A DNA stretch of 64,000 bases from Sulfidibacter corallicola (GCF_017498545.1 NZ_CP071793.1:7372256-7436255), one strand, 5' to 3'. Positions 27,321-37,434 are shown, numbered from the stretch's first letter. The notes: generated by a model from the letters alone, not told the origin. Translations and numbers: made by a program.

Positions 27321-27648
27321 CCCTGCTCCTGGCGTTGCATCCCGACTCCGGAGGATCGGGATGAATTTGGACCAACTCCTCGGCCAATGCCTGCTTCAAA
27401 AAGGCGATCACATCTCGGCGGCAGGTGGCGCGATCCACCTCGAATTCCGATTGCAGAAGATCGCAGACGTCCTCGACGCGACGCGGGCTTTCGATGAGTG
27501 ACCAGATGCGGCTGCCGGTTTCGGCCATCGCGTAATAGGCGCCGCGATCGATGTGGAGCAGCATGACCTCCTCGTCGACGGACGTGGAGATCTGATGGGG
27601 GCTCTGGGAAATGGTACTCGAGAGATCGATTCGATGCGATGCGGTCAT
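27313..27648 (-). CDS. PqqD-like RiPP recognition protein (lasso B1 type)
   Basis: A 111-aa PqqD-family protein. The strand-rich N-terminal part (EEVMLLHIDRGAYYAMAETG) and the helical part (SRIWSLIESPRRVEDVCDLL, DVIAFLKQAL) follow the RiPP recognition element pattern. Such proteins bind the leader peptide and present it to the processing enzymes. The start ATG follows GGAGG by five bases. It is 42 bp downstream of the kinase gene, so the two form an operon. A C-terminal peptidase domain is absent, so this is a stand-alone B1. Confidence 0.88.
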   Translation of the reverse strand: MTASHRIDLSSTISQSPHQISTSVDEEVMLLHIDRGAYYAMAETGSRIWSLIESPRRVEDVCDLLQSEFEVDRATCRRDVIAFLKQALAEELVQIHPDPPESGCNARSRDV

Positions 27649-27690
27649 GGGATCCTCCGTGTGCTCTTGTGAGATGGGCGAGCGAAATCG

Positions 27691-28647
27691 CTATCCAGGC
27701 ATGGATCTCGAGGGGGTCTCCAGCTCCCTGTGGGTGTCTGGTTCGAGATGCAGTTGATCGATGATGTGCTGCACGGTGGCATCGGGCCGGAACGGTCGTT
27801 TCTTTCGGATGAACAGGGTCATCGGTGCGGCCTTGGCCAACCGAGCGCAGGCATTCAGATGGTTTTTTGTCGCGCAGGGGCCCGAGATGAATGCCCTGCG
27901 GTACGTGTGCTTTTGCAACACCCGCAGCCGTTCCAGGGTGGTCAGGCGATCGACGACGGGGGGGCCGGTCTCGGTGGAAACCAGCGCGACCAGATGGTGA
28001 ATGGGAGTGGGCCCGTTCGGGAAAGGTCCGGAAAGCCCGAAAGCTACCTTGGGGATTCGCGCGTGCAGTGGGTATGCCTTTTCACCGGTCAGGCCCAGGG
28101 CCCGCACCGAATCCGGCCACAGCTTGATTTGGGGGAAACCGGGATGGAGGTAGGCGCGGCCTTCGCGCGTCTGGTGCACCGCGCATAGGTCGTCGGTGAG
28201 CATCGCGAATCCGCGTTTTTGAAAGGCCGCCGCCGTGGTGGATTTGCCGACGCCCGATGAGCCTAGGAACAGAACGGCCCCGGAGCCACAGACGACCGCG
28301 CTGGCGTGCAGGGTCAGGACACGGCGCTGTTGCAAGATGGCACCCATGCCCGAACCCAACAGGAACAGCCGGATGACCCGTTGGTCGGCGGCGGGATCGG
28401 GATCGATCACGATGCGGTTACCGTCGCACACCAACATGCTGCCCACGCCGTCGTGACGAAGGAGGATCCGCCGCGGCTCGGCGTGAAACCGCAGTTCCGT
28501 GGAGGGCCGGTGCCACGGATGCGAGAGCGCTCCCCAAGTCACCGTGACATCGGTGCGGTCGCCCTGCGCCGGGGGGAGTTCGGGGCAGGGGAATGGCGCG
28601 GACAACCTCAACCCGAACAGGTGGTAGTAAAAGTCAGTAGCCTTCAT
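27691..28647 (-). CDS. HPr-kinase-like protein, probable lasso tailoring kinase
   Basis: A 318-aa member of the HPr kinase/phosphorylase-like family. The P-loop is LFLGSSGVGKSTTAA (128-140), preceded by LHASAVV, the usual strand; LTDDLCAVH matches the acidic metal motif and GFPQIKLWPD the family's later motif. In paeninodin-type lasso clusters this enzyme phosphorylates the C-terminal Ser of the precursor. The precursor at 24398 ends in Ser, which supports that role here. The gene is the promoter-proximal member of the two-gene operon with the PqqD-like gene. Regulatory HPr kinase is unlikely, because there is no ptsH nearby and the N-terminal half is unlike HprK. Confidence 0.83.
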   Translation of the reverse strand: MKATDFYYHLFGLRLSAPFPCPELPPAQGDRTDVTVTWGALSHPWHRPSTELRFHAEPRRILLRHDGVGSMLVCDGNRIVIDPDPAADQRVIRLFLLGSGMGAILQQRRVLTLHASAVVCGSGAVLFLGSSGVGKSTTAAAFQKRGFAMLTDDLCAVHQTREGRAYLHPGFPQIKLWPDSVRALGLTGEKAYPLHARIPKVAFGLSGPFPNGPTPIHHLVALVSTETGPPVVDRLTTLERLRVLQKHTYRRAFISGPCATKNHLNACARLAKAAPMTLFIRKKRPFRPDATVQHIIDQLHLEPDTHRELETPSRSMPG

Positions 28648-29378
28648 AAAACCACTTTCGCGATGAATTCGTGAGGAGGTCTGAATGGCGCTTGGTTTGT
28701 AAGATGCTGATTGGCAATAAATATATGTTCATGACGGGGATAACTGCAACCGATCATCGAGGGTTTTTTTGTGAATCGAGGATAATTTCCGGCAGACACT
28801 GTTCCTCGAAGGCGATACGGGTGTCGGTCGAGGGGGTCATTCCCCGGGCTAACACAACTCAGGATTCCTTATCTAGAGAAAACTCAAGAGAAAGGTCTTT
28901 ACATACTGTTGGTTAATTTTTGATGATCTGAAAATTGTGATGATTATGCCATCCAGGCTCACTGTTGGGTGCATTTTTTTGTCGAAGATATCTTTTGCGA
29001 AGGCGCTGGGAAAACAGATCGTGACTTCCGGGAATTGTTCCGTGTTTCCCTATGCAAGAACTTCGATAGATGGGAAAATTGACGCTGACGTCCTGGTTTG
29101 TCATTTCGGTATCGGTTCTGGCGGGATATGCCTCGATCCGGAACCCTTCGCATTGTTAGGGTTGCCCGTCCAGGAATGGTGCCCTGGAGGCCATTGCGGT
29201 TCGAACCGGTTCGGGCCGAGCATCGAGCTGGCGAATAGTGTGGTAAATAATTGTATTCAAAGTCTTTGTTTCGAAGAAATCTGCATTTCTTCGTTGCGCG
29301 ATGGATCAATCTCCAACAGCATTACGAAATAAATGTATAATTAAATAAATATTTTCTGGTTACAGAATTTGGAATCGG
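28648..29378. other. Intergenic, contains one weak Cys-rich frame
   Basis: About 730 bp, AT-rich towards both ends. The 131-codon plus-strand frame at 28937-29332 has ten Cys but no ribosome site and no recognisable domain, so I do not call it a gene. The upstream part must hold the promoter for the minus-strand lasso kinase operon, and the end that for the hybrid kinase. Confidence 0.45.
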
Positions 29379-30986
29379 ATGGAACTGGATTCGATGAACT
29401 CGAAAGACGCTGCGACCGTGCTCGACCTGCAGGCCCTCGTTCGCGAGAACGCCCGTTTGAAGCGCGAGGTGGAACGCCTCAAATTGGTCATGGACGGGGC
29501 TCAACTGGGCCTGTGGGATTGGAACGTCCAGACCAACGCGGTCGTCTTCAACAAGCGCTGGAAAAGCATGATCGGCTACGAGGAACACGAGCTGGGCAAC
29601 GATTTGGCCACCTGGGAGAAGGTCCTGTGCCCGGATGACGCCGCGTACGTCTACAAGGTCCTCCAGGATCATTTGGAAGGTCGGATTCCGGTTTATGCGA
29701 CGGAGCACCGCCTGCGCCACAAGGATGGACACTGGATTTGGGTTCTCGATATCGGTCGCATCGTGGAATGGGACGCGGAGGGCAAACCTCTGCGAGCCAC
29801 GGGCGTGCACCAGGATATTTCGGCACGCAAGGAATTGGAGATGGAGTTGGTGGCGGAGAAGGAGCGCGCGGAGGCCGCCAACCTCGCCAAATCCCGGTTT
29901 CTGGCCAACATGAGTCACGAGATCCGCACCCCGATGCACGGCATCCTCGGTGCCGGCAGGTTGATGCGCAACTCGCCCTTGAACGGGGATCAGACGGAAC
30001 TGGTGGACCTGGTGGTGGGATCCACCGAAGCCCTGCTGGACATCATCAACGACATTCTGGATTTCAGCAAAATCGAAGCGGGTCGTCTGGATATCGAGCG
30101 CATTCCGATGAATCTGGAGCGCCTGATCGACAACATCGTTTCGCTGCTGGGGTCGCGCGCCACCCAAAAGGGGCTGAGCCTCGAATTCGACTATCCTGAG
30201 GCGTTGCCCCGCTGGATTCTGGGCGATCCCACCCGTATCCGTCAGGTTCTGATGAATTTGATCGCCAATGCCATCAAATTCACCCGGCAGGGTTCGGTTT
30301 CCATCGACCTGAGCTACGACTACGGCAAGGACGAGAAGGGCTTCCTGAGCATCGCCGTGAGAGATACCGGTATCGGCATGTCCGCCGATCAACTCGAAGT
30401 GATTTTCGAGCAGTTCCACCAGGGTGATGCCTCGATCAGCCGCAAGTACGGCGGCACGGGTCTGGGTACCACTATCAGCAAACGCCTGGCGTTGCTCATG
30501 GGAGGCGACATCCACGTCACATCGGAACCGGGACGGGGATCGACCTTCGTGTTCCAGTTGCCCACGGTGCAAACCGAGCCGCAACAGGACACGGAACCGG
30601 AAGCGTATTCGCGGAACTACCGCAAGACCGTCATTCTGGCGGAAGACAATCCCATCAATCGCATCATCGCCGAAAAGGTGTTGAGCGGGTTCGGCGTGGA
30701 GACCATCCCGGCCCACAACGGACTCGAGGTTTTGGAAAAAATCGGGCTCGAGCACGACATGGTCCTGATGGACGGCCACATGCCCATCATGGACGGCATC
30801 ACCGCTACCCAAAAGCTGCGCAAACAGGGCTACGACAAGCCGATCGTGGCCTTTTCGGCGAACGTGTTGGCGGAGAGCCGGCGAGCCTATCTCGAGGCGG
30901 GCTGCGACGGCCTCATTCCCAAACCCTTCACCCTTGCGGAATTGGTGTCGGAATTGGACCGCCATTTTTCCGAATCGTCGCCCTGA
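29379..30986 (+). CDS. PAS-hybrid histidine kinase with C-terminal receiver
   Basis: A 535-aa soluble hybrid sensor. A short coiled coil (15-36) leads into a PAS fold with PAC end (about 37-155; GLWDWNVQTNAVVFNKRWK, GHWIWVLDIGRIVEWD, VHQDISARKELE). The dimerisation domain has FLANMSHEIRTPMHGI (His in SHEIRTP), and the ATPase domain has NLIANAIKFT, VRDTGIGMS, GTGLGTTISKRL. The receiver domain begins at about 415 (VILAEDNPINRIIA; acceptor Asp in VLMDGHMPIMDG; Lys in LIPKPFT). No membrane helix is seen, so it senses a cytoplasmic signal. A downstream HPt partner is not adjacent. The alternative start at ATG 29394 is possible; no strong ribosome site distinguishes them. Confidence 0.93.
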   Translation: MELDSMNSKDAATVLDLQALVRENARLKREVERLKLVMDGAQLGLWDWNVQTNAVVFNKRWKSMIGYEEHELGNDLATWEKVLCPDDAAYVYKVLQDHLEGRIPVYATEHRLRHKDGHWIWVLDIGRIVEWDAEGKPLRATGVHQDISARKELEMELVAEKERAEAANLAKSRFLANMSHEIRTPMHGILGAGRLMRNSPLNGDQTELVDLVVGSTEALLDIINDILDFSKIEAGRLDIERIPMNLERLIDNIVSLLGSRATQKGLSLEFDYPEALPRWILGDPTRIRQVLMNLIANAIKFTRQGSVSIDLSYDYGKDEKGFLSIAVRDTGIGMSADQLEVIFEQFHQGDASISRKYGGTGLGTTISKRLALLMGGDIHVTSEPGRGSTFVFQLPTVQTEPQQDTEPEAYSRNYRKTVILAEDNPINRIIAEKVLSGFGVETIPAHNGLEVLEKIGLEHDMVLMDGHMPIMDGITATQKLRKQGYDKPIVAFSANVLAESRRAYLEAGCDGLIPKPFTLAELVSELDRHFSESSP

Positions 30987-31368
30987 CGGCGGGCGCCGAC
31001 GGGACCAGACCCGCGCCTTTCGCCGATCGCCACGCGGATGTGCGATCCTCCGATAAATGACGGATCGCACATCGCGTCGGATTGACCGCGCTTGGTTGTC
31101 AGGTCTAGATTGGACACTATCTCACCCGTGGTGTGCGATCGGATCCGCGTTTCCGGCGCTGTGGCCGTCACCGTTTCACGCCTTTCCTACCTTCGCCCCC
31201 GCGGAGGGTCGATGCGTGCCGAACCGTCGTGGCCCAGGGCCGGCTTTCATGCCCGTTTGTTCGATCGCCCGGTTTGGATCCCACCCGACGGAGGTTGGTG
31301 TCCAACCGTTTCGAAGTCGTACCCGGACCGGGTCGCCGGGGCAGTTCACCGTGCTCGAGGAGGCTGTC
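30987..31368. other. Intergenic region upstream of the PKD protein gene
   Basis: About 380 bp, GC-rich. No gene is supported. An in-frame extension of the downstream gene back to 31057 exists but lacks a ribosome site and a signal peptide. Confidence 0.45.
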
Positions 31369-34300
31369 GTGTTCGCTGGATTCTCACGTGTCGTGTTGTG
31401 TGTCGGTTTCGCCCTTTGTCCCGCAGCCGTCGCGCAAAACCTGCTGATTCAAACCGAACCGGGCCGCCAGGCGGTGTTGGAAGGCGAAACCGTGCAATTC
31501 ACGGCTCGTGACTTCGCGGATCCGAACTACGCCGCCTACGCCTGGCAATTCGGCGACGGCACCCAGGCCGAAGGCGCCGAGGTGACCCACGCCTTCGCCG
31601 AGGCCGGCCGTTTCACGGTGGTGCTCCAGGGGCGCGACGCTTCCGGCAATGCCAGTGAACCCTCTTACAAGACGATATTCGTGATTCCTGCCCAGTGGTC
31701 CGACACTTCCTCCTGGGAGGAAACCGTCAACGGCATCATCGCCGAGCCGGCCGAGGACGGCCTGGTGGCCGGCCTGGGCACGGCGCTGCATTTCGAAGCC
31801 CAGGAACAGGAAAACGCCACCTACTTTTGGGAAGTGGCCGGCACCCTGGAACAGTCCGAGGGACGGGTGTGGGATTGGACGATTCCCGCGGACTGGGACG
31901 AGGGCCAGTACCGGGTTCAGGTGACCGGAATCCACGAAACCGGGATCGCCGATCCCTGGCCGGATTCCCGCACGCTCTACGTCTACCGCGACGTGGCCCC
32001 GCCCGATGTGGCCCTGGCCGAACCCGACCTGCCCGAGGACGGCGTCTTTCGCCTCGACCTCGGCGACTCGATTACCTTCACCGTCACCGCATCGGCGCCC
32101 GAGGCCCGGTTGCCGCTGACCATCGACTGGCGGCTCTACTGTACCGGCAGCCTCGATGCGGCGGCCTGCAACGCCTGGCCCGGCACCGATCTGGCCCAGG
32201 GCACGACCTCCACCTTCACCCCCGACCAAACCGGCTACCATCAATTGCAGGTCAACGCGACCGATGTCCAGGACGTGCGCGATCCGTTTCCGCTGTTCAT
32301 CGGCATTCTGGTCAAGGACGAGAATCGCGCACCCGACGGGATGATCCCCACGCCCTCGCAAGTGATTTCCCTCGGTGACCCGCTGACGCTCGAAGCGGAG
32401 GGCTCCGATCCCGACAACGACGTGATCGCCTTTCGTTGGGATCTGGGTGACGGGCGCACGATGGAAGGGGCCAGCATCGAGCCGGGATACACCACGGCCG
32501 GGGTGTACGTCGTGTCCGTGACCGCGATCGACAGCGCCGGCGCCGCCGATGCCACACCCTTTCAGCGGTTGGTTCTGGTGAACGATCCCGATCTGGCCCC
32601 GATCAATGCCGAACCGCAGGGATTCCTGCACGATCCCGACTTCGGATCGGCCTTCGCGGCCGGCCAAGCCATCGAGTTCCGCGGCTTCGCTTCGGACCGC
32701 GACGATCAGGAGCTGTCGATCTACTGGGACTTCGACGACGGCAGGGTGATGCAGGCTCCGATGTCGGAAACCTTTCCCGGCCTTTCGGTCATGGAGCGCA
32801 GTTATGCCGTGGCGGGTCGCTACCACGCGCGCATGTTCGCCCGGGACGCGCGTGGTTTCGCCTCGCGCAGTGTGGAGGCCACCCAGTTTGCGGTGTTCGA
32901 GGGAGCCGTACCACCCGAGGCCCGCGTACTGGAGCCGCGCGCCCCGGATTCATCGACGGACGAGTTGTTTCTGCCCTTGAACCTCGGCCAATCGGTCAGC
33001 TTCCGCGGCACGGTCGACGGCGTCGACGATCTCACCGGGTACGACGCCGCTTGGGGCATTTCCCCACCTTCGGGCATCGGTTTGCAGTTGACGGGTTTCG
33101 AACCGGCACCGTTCACGCCCACGGAAGCGGGGCTGTACTACGTTCAATTGGACGTTACCGACCCCGCCGGCATCGAGGATCCCTTCGGTGCCCCCTTCTA
33201 CCTGGACGTCCGCGACAATTTCGAGCCCGAGGGGCGAATCCTGGAGCCGGCGTTCGACCTGTCGATTCCGGTGAATACGGGCATCACGCTGGCGGCTGAA
33301 GGCAGTGATCGCGACGGTGACGCGCTGACCTTTTTGTGGACGCTCAGCGATGGTCGCACCATGGAAGGCGCCCGTCTGGAAGAGGTTCGCTTTCCCGAAG
33401 CCGGCCTGTTCCGCCTGACGCTGACGCTCATCGACGCGCGTGGCTCCGTCGTGGCCGTGCCCGGTTGGGTCTACGTCAACGTGTTGCCGGAAAGCGCCGG
33501 GGACACACCCCAATTCGCGGAGCCACAGGCGCTTTCGCCGACGGGTTATTCGGTGAACGGACCGGCCGGGTCGCGTTTCCTTTTCGAAGTGGCCGAAGTC
33601 GACGACACCCAACAACCACTGACCGGATTCCTGTGGGACTTCGGCGACGGCCGGTTCGACGAAACGGCGCGACCCGGTGAGGTTGCGTTCGAAAATCCCG
33701 GCTACTACGGCGTGCGGGTCTTCGTGCGCGATCGCAACGGCGTCTGGTCGCCCTACGCCCGCTCCTGGGAAGTGATCATTTACGGCGACAACACGCCGCC
33801 CGAGGGCACGATCGTGACGCCGGCTCCGCGCGAACACGAAGATCCCGACAAAGCCCGTGAAATCCCGGTGCTGATCGATACCGAAGTCAGCCTGAACGCG
33901 ACCGCCTCCGATCCCGACGGCAACTATCCGCTCAGCGTGATCTGGTCGCTGGATTACGAGACCTACAGCTTCCTTGCGGAGCCGCCGCCGCTGACCTTCG
34001 GTGAGCGAGGTACCCACATCGTGACCCTCGCGGTCCACGATTCCGAGAACCAGAGTGACCCGGATCAGGATTTCCGGCGCTTCAAGGCGGTCGATCCTTC
34101 GCTGCTACCGGAAAGCATCATCGCCGCGCCCGATGGCGAGATCACGGTGGAACCCGGTCAAGAGGTTCGTTTCTTCGGTTATGGCGAGGACCCCAATGAA
34201 CTGGACCTCGAATACGAATGGAACTTCGGCACCGGCGCGACGCCGTCCCAGGCGACGGGTGCCGAGGTCGCCGCGGTCGTGTTTCACGAGGAGACCCCCG

Positions 34301-36072
34301 ACGACGCACCCCACATCGTGACGTTCAAGGCCAAGACCCTGTTCACCGAGGACGACACGCCCGCCGAACTGCGGGTCTTCGTCAAACGGGTCAGCGACGC
34401 CGAACTGGAACCCAACAATGCCGTCGAAGAGGCGGCGCCCCTGGGACGCGGCACCTATTCCAACCTCAGCATTTCCGGTGAGGATCCCGTCGATTTCTAC
34501 CGCTTCGTGCTCGAGGATTCGGGACGCGACATGCTGGTGTCGCTGCGTTCGGCCGAGTTGCTGGATTTCCGGTTGACCCGCCTGGAAGCCAGTGTCTGGA
34601 CCCCGGTTTCGGCCGATTCCTTCGCCGTCAGCGACAAGACCCTGACCTTCCAGAACCTGCCATCGGGCCAGTACACGCTCGAGGTGCGCAGCGCCGAGCC
34701 GGCCAAGCTCGGCAAGCGGCGTTTGAGCTACGGCTTCTCGGTCGAAACCGTGCATCCCAGCCTGTACCTGCCGTTCTTGGTGGAGGACGGCAGTTTCGGA
34801 ACCTGGCTGGGCATTCTCAACCCTTCGGACAGCCCGACCGAGATCGCGATCGTGGGCCTGGACGCGGCCGGTGCCGTCGTCGAGACCAAGACCCGGACCT
34901 TGGCGCCGCGTCAACGGTTGTACCAGCCGTCGCTGGACTTTTTCGGCAAGGTCGGCAATGTCGAAAAGGCGCGCCAGATTCGCTGGGTCAAGGTGTTGGC
35001 GCCCCGGCGCCTGGTGGGCTTCTCCACCAGTGTCAGTCACGACGGTTCGCAACTGGTCAGTTCCGGGGCGCACCGATCGCTCCAATCCTCGGTCATGTTG
35101 CCGCACATCGCCCAGGCCACCCATCAATGGTATACCCGGGCGGTCCTGGTCAACGCGGCCGAGCGTCAGGGACGGCTCCAGTTTCATCACGAGCAAAACC
35201 AGACCGACCTGGAGAACGTGGCCAAGGACGGGCAGGCCGATTTTCGATTCTTCGACCTTTTCGGCGAGGCGCCGCCGGCTTGGGGCACCTTCCAACTCGA
35301 CAACGGCGCCGCGGGCATCGCGGGTCTCGAGATCTTCGGTCGGAAGGACGGTGCCAAGCAGGCGGCCGCCCTGGAAATGTTGCCGACCCTGAACAACAAT
35401 CCCAACTTCACCCGGGTGGGCAACGATTTGTATTTCACGCACGTGGCCAGGGACACCGTCAACTTCTGGACGGGCGTCGCGCTGATCAACCAGACCCAGG
35501 TGGCTTTGGGCTACCAGGTGTTCGGCTACGACGACGCGGGCAACGTGGTGGTGGAGCTGCGCGATCAGCAGCTCGGGCCGGGGGAGAAGTTCGTGGACAC
35601 CGTCGCCCAGTGGTTGGGCGAGCCCTCGGCGCTCAGTTGGATCAGGGTTGAGGCCGACGCGGGCATCGCCGGGTTGGAGTTGTTCGGCACCAAGGCCGGC
35701 ACCAGCCTGGCCGGCTTCCCGGCCGCCGATTACCTGACCGACCGGCTCTACTTCCCGTTCGTGGACGAGCGGGCGGGTGAGTCGTGGACGGGCATCGTGG
35801 TCTTGAACATCAGCCAGCAGGAGGTGGCGGTGACCCTGCGCGCCTTTACGGCCGATGGCGCCTTGGTGGCCGAACGCGTCGAGCGGCTGGGTCCGCGCGA
35901 GAAGCGGGTGGCGTTGCCGGCGGATCTCTTCGGTCAGGCCTTGCCGGAGACGACGGCGTCGATCGTGGTGGAAGCGGAGACCAAGGCCTTGAACGGTTTC
36001 CAGTTGTTCGGCTCTCTGGAAAACGGTCGAGCCGGCGGACGTCTGGCGGGGATCCTGGCCCAAACCGATTGA
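31369..36072 (+). CDS. Giant secreted multi-PKD protein with C-terminal beta repeats
   Basis: A 1567-aa protein from GTG 31369, five bases after GAGGAGG. The signal peptide ends near AAVAQ. Residues about 30-970 are roughly nine PKD-like domains with the typical WDFGDG/WDLGDGR and YTTAGVY or FPEAGLF motifs. A pre-peptidase C-terminal (PPC)-like domain (EPNNAVEEAAPLGRGTYSN, VDFYRFVL) follows at about 1005-1125. The last ~440 residues are four repeats of about 100 aa, each opening LYLPFLVED or LYFPFVDERAGESWTGI and closing in GLELFG or GFQLFG. The protein is probably an extracellular binding or scaffold factor with no enzyme domain seen. It has no close operon partner. Confidence 0.88.
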   Translation: MFAGFSRVVLCVGFALCPAAVAQNLLIQTEPGRQAVLEGETVQFTARDFADPNYAAYAWQFGDGTQAEGAEVTHAFAEAGRFTVVLQGRDASGNASEPSYKTIFVIPAQWSDTSSWEETVNGIIAEPAEDGLVAGLGTALHFEAQEQENATYFWEVAGTLEQSEGRVWDWTIPADWDEGQYRVQVTGIHETGIADPWPDSRTLYVYRDVAPPDVALAEPDLPEDGVFRLDLGDSITFTVTASAPEARLPLTIDWRLYCTGSLDAAACNAWPGTDLAQGTTSTFTPDQTGYHQLQVNATDVQDVRDPFPLFIGILVKDENRAPDGMIPTPSQVISLGDPLTLEAEGSDPDNDVIAFRWDLGDGRTMEGASIEPGYTTAGVYVVSVTAIDSAGAADATPFQRLVLVNDPDLAPINAEPQGFLHDPDFGSAFAAGQAIEFRGFASDRDDQELSIYWDFDDGRVMQAPMSETFPGLSVMERSYAVAGRYHARMFARDARGFASRSVEATQFAVFEGAVPPEARVLEPRAPDSSTDELFLPLNLGQSVSFRGTVDGVDDLTGYDAAWGISPPSGIGLQLTGFEPAPFTPTEAGLYYVQLDVTDPAGIEDPFGAPFYLDVRDNFEPEGRILEPAFDLSIPVNTGITLAAEGSDRDGDALTFLWTLSDGRTMEGARLEEVRFPEAGLFRLTLTLIDARGSVVAVPGWVYVNVLPESAGDTPQFAEPQALSPTGYSVNGPAGSRFLFEVAEVDDTQQPLTGFLWDFGDGRFDETARPGEVAFENPGYYGVRVFVRDRNGVWSPYARSWEVIIYGDNTPPEGTIVTPAPREHEDPDKAREIPVLIDTEVSLNATASDPDGNYPLSVIWSLDYETYSFLAEPPPLTFGERGTHIVTLAVHDSENQSDPDQDFRRFKAVDPSLLPESIIAAPDGEITVEPGQEVRFFGYGEDPNELDLEYEWNFGTGATPSQATGAEVAAVVFHEETPDDAPHIVTFKAKTLFTEDDTPAELRVFVKRVSDAELEPNNAVEEAAPLGRGTYSNLSISGEDPVDFYRFVLEDSGRDMLVSLRSAELLDFRLTRLEASVWTPVSADSFAVSDKTLTFQNLPSGQYTLEVRSAEPAKLGKRRLSYGFSVETVHPSLYLPFLVEDGSFGTWLGILNPSDSPTEIAIVGLDAAGAVVETKTRTLAPRQRLYQPSLDFFGKVGNVEKARQIRWVKVLAPRRLVGFSTSVSHDGSQLVSSGAHRSLQSSVMLPHIAQATHQWYTRAVLVNAAERQGRLQFHHEQNQTDLENVAKDGQADFRFFDLFGEAPPAWGTFQLDNGAAGIAGLEIFGRKDGAKQAAALEMLPTLNNNPNFTRVGNDLYFTHVARDTVNFWTGVALINQTQVALGYQVFGYDDAGNVVVELRDQQLGPGEKFVDTVAQWLGEPSALSWIRVEADAGIAGLELFGTKAGTSLAGFPAADYLTDRLYFPFVDERAGESWTGIVVLNISQQEVAVTLRAFTADGALVAERVERLGPREKRVALPADLFGQALPETTASIVVEAETKALNGFQLFGSLENGRAGGRLAGILAQTD

Positions 36073-36346
36073 CGGCGCCACGGTCTCTTCGCCTTTGGGG
36101 CCACCGGGCATCCGCCGCTCTGGATGCCAGGCCCCGACGCACTATCGGCATGGTTTGCATTTTTTTGCCATTCTGAGTTTTCAGGCCGCTTCATAGGACC
36201 AAATCTCAAGAATTATTCGAGGCCCAACGATGGGATTTTTATATCTGTAACCCATCCCGTGATCGTCGGCAGGAATCGCTGTCTCTTGTGGCTGTTGAGG
36301 TAGGTGATGAATTCCGACAGCCGCGACCATTTTCGAGGAGGCCTCG

Positions 36347-37345
36347 TTGAAACGCAACTGGTGCACCCTGATATTGGGAATTGGCCTGACGTTTTCTCCC
36401 GCCTGGTTACTCTTTGCCCAGCCACCGCTCGGAACCCCCGATGTGGATGATATCGAATACCCCGATGACGAACCGCCCGATCCGGCGGTGGTCTCCTTGG
36501 GGAAAACCCTGTTCTTCGACACCCGTCTCTCCAAAAACCAGAAGATGTCGTGCGCCACCTGCCACAATCCCGATCTCGGCTTCGGCGACGGCTTCGGCCT
36601 GGGTCTCGGATCCGAAGGAAACCGCCTCGGACGCAACACCCCGCACCTGTACAACCTGGCCTGGAACGTCTTGTTCTTTTGGGACGGTCGCGCCGCCAGC
36701 CTCGAGGACCAGGCCCTGGGTCCGATCGAGGCCGAGGGCGAGATGAACATGAATCTCGACGACCTGATCCCCCGACTGCAGAAGGTTCCCGAATACGTCG
36801 AGGCCTTCAGGAAAGCGTTCCCCGCGGAACAGGGCCGAATCGACAAGCACACCCTGGCCGCCGCCATCGCCGGTTTCGAACGCACCCTCATCAGTGACGA
36901 TTCGCCCTTCGACCGCTACCTCGAAGGCGATGCCCAGGCCATGTCCGAGGAGGCCAAGCGCGGCCTGGCCCTGTTCAAGGGCAAGGCCAAATGTATCAAC
37001 TGCCACAACGGGCCCAATCTCACCGACAACGGATTCCACAATATCGGTGTCGGCGACGGCAAGGACCCCGGCCGCGGCAGCATTCTCGCGGGCGTCACCA
37101 CCCAGGGCGCCTTCAAGACGCCCGGCCTGCGCAACGTCGTCCTGACCGCACCCTACATGCACGACGGCTCGGTGGGATCGCTGGAGGCCGTGGTTCGCCA
37201 CTACGTGGACGCACCCAAGCAGAAAAAGAACCTTTCGCCCTTGATGGTGGCGATCGAGCTCGACGATTTCGAAATTTTGGATCTGGTCGCGTTCATGGGG
37301 GCGCTGACCGATCCCGTGGAAATCAAACCGCCGGTGGTGCCCTGA
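36347..37345 (+). CDS. Di-heme cytochrome c peroxidase (MauG/CcpA family)
   Basis: A 332-aa periplasmic enzyme. The TTG at 36347 follows GAGGAGG by five to six bases, and the signal peptide ends around LLFAQ. Heme-binding motifs are CATCH (69-73) and CINCH (216-220), with NPDLGFGDG and FWDGRA nearby and the distal-heme region PYMHDGSV (Met ligand). Family members reduce H2O2 or perform oxidations using periplasmic electrons. Gene order (peroxidase, cupredoxin, P460-type cytochrome) indicates a redox module. Whether it is a peroxidase or a MauG-type oxidase cannot be decided; methylamine dehydrogenase genes are absent. Confidence 0.94.
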   Translation: MKRNWCTLILGIGLTFSPAWLLFAQPPLGTPDVDDIEYPDDEPPDPAVVSLGKTLFFDTRLSKNQKMSCATCHNPDLGFGDGFGLGLGSEGNRLGRNTPHLYNLAWNVLFFWDGRAASLEDQALGPIEAEGEMNMNLDDLIPRLQKVPEYVEAFRKAFPAEQGRIDKHTLAAAIAGFERTLISDDSPFDRYLEGDAQAMSEEAKRGLALFKGKAKCINCHNGPNLTDNGFHNIGVGDGKDPGRGSILAGVTTQGAFKTPGLRNVVLTAPYMHDGSVGSLEAVVRHYVDAPKQKKNLSPLMVAIELDDFEILDLVAFMGALTDPVEIKPPVVP

Positions 37346-37434
37346 ACCGGGATCGGTGTGGGTTTCGCGGCACCACTGGTTCCGTATCTGAATGACTGCA
37401 AATCGAAACGTTCACTCGCGATGAGGAGACCAAT

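Noticed and set aside
29322..31070. 582-aa minus-strand frame opposite the hybrid kinase
   Set aside because: The plus-strand kinase has complete domain motifs; the minus frame has none.
34105..36111. 668-aa minus-strand frame opposite the PKD protein C-terminus
   Set aside because: A shadow; no motif, no ribosome site.
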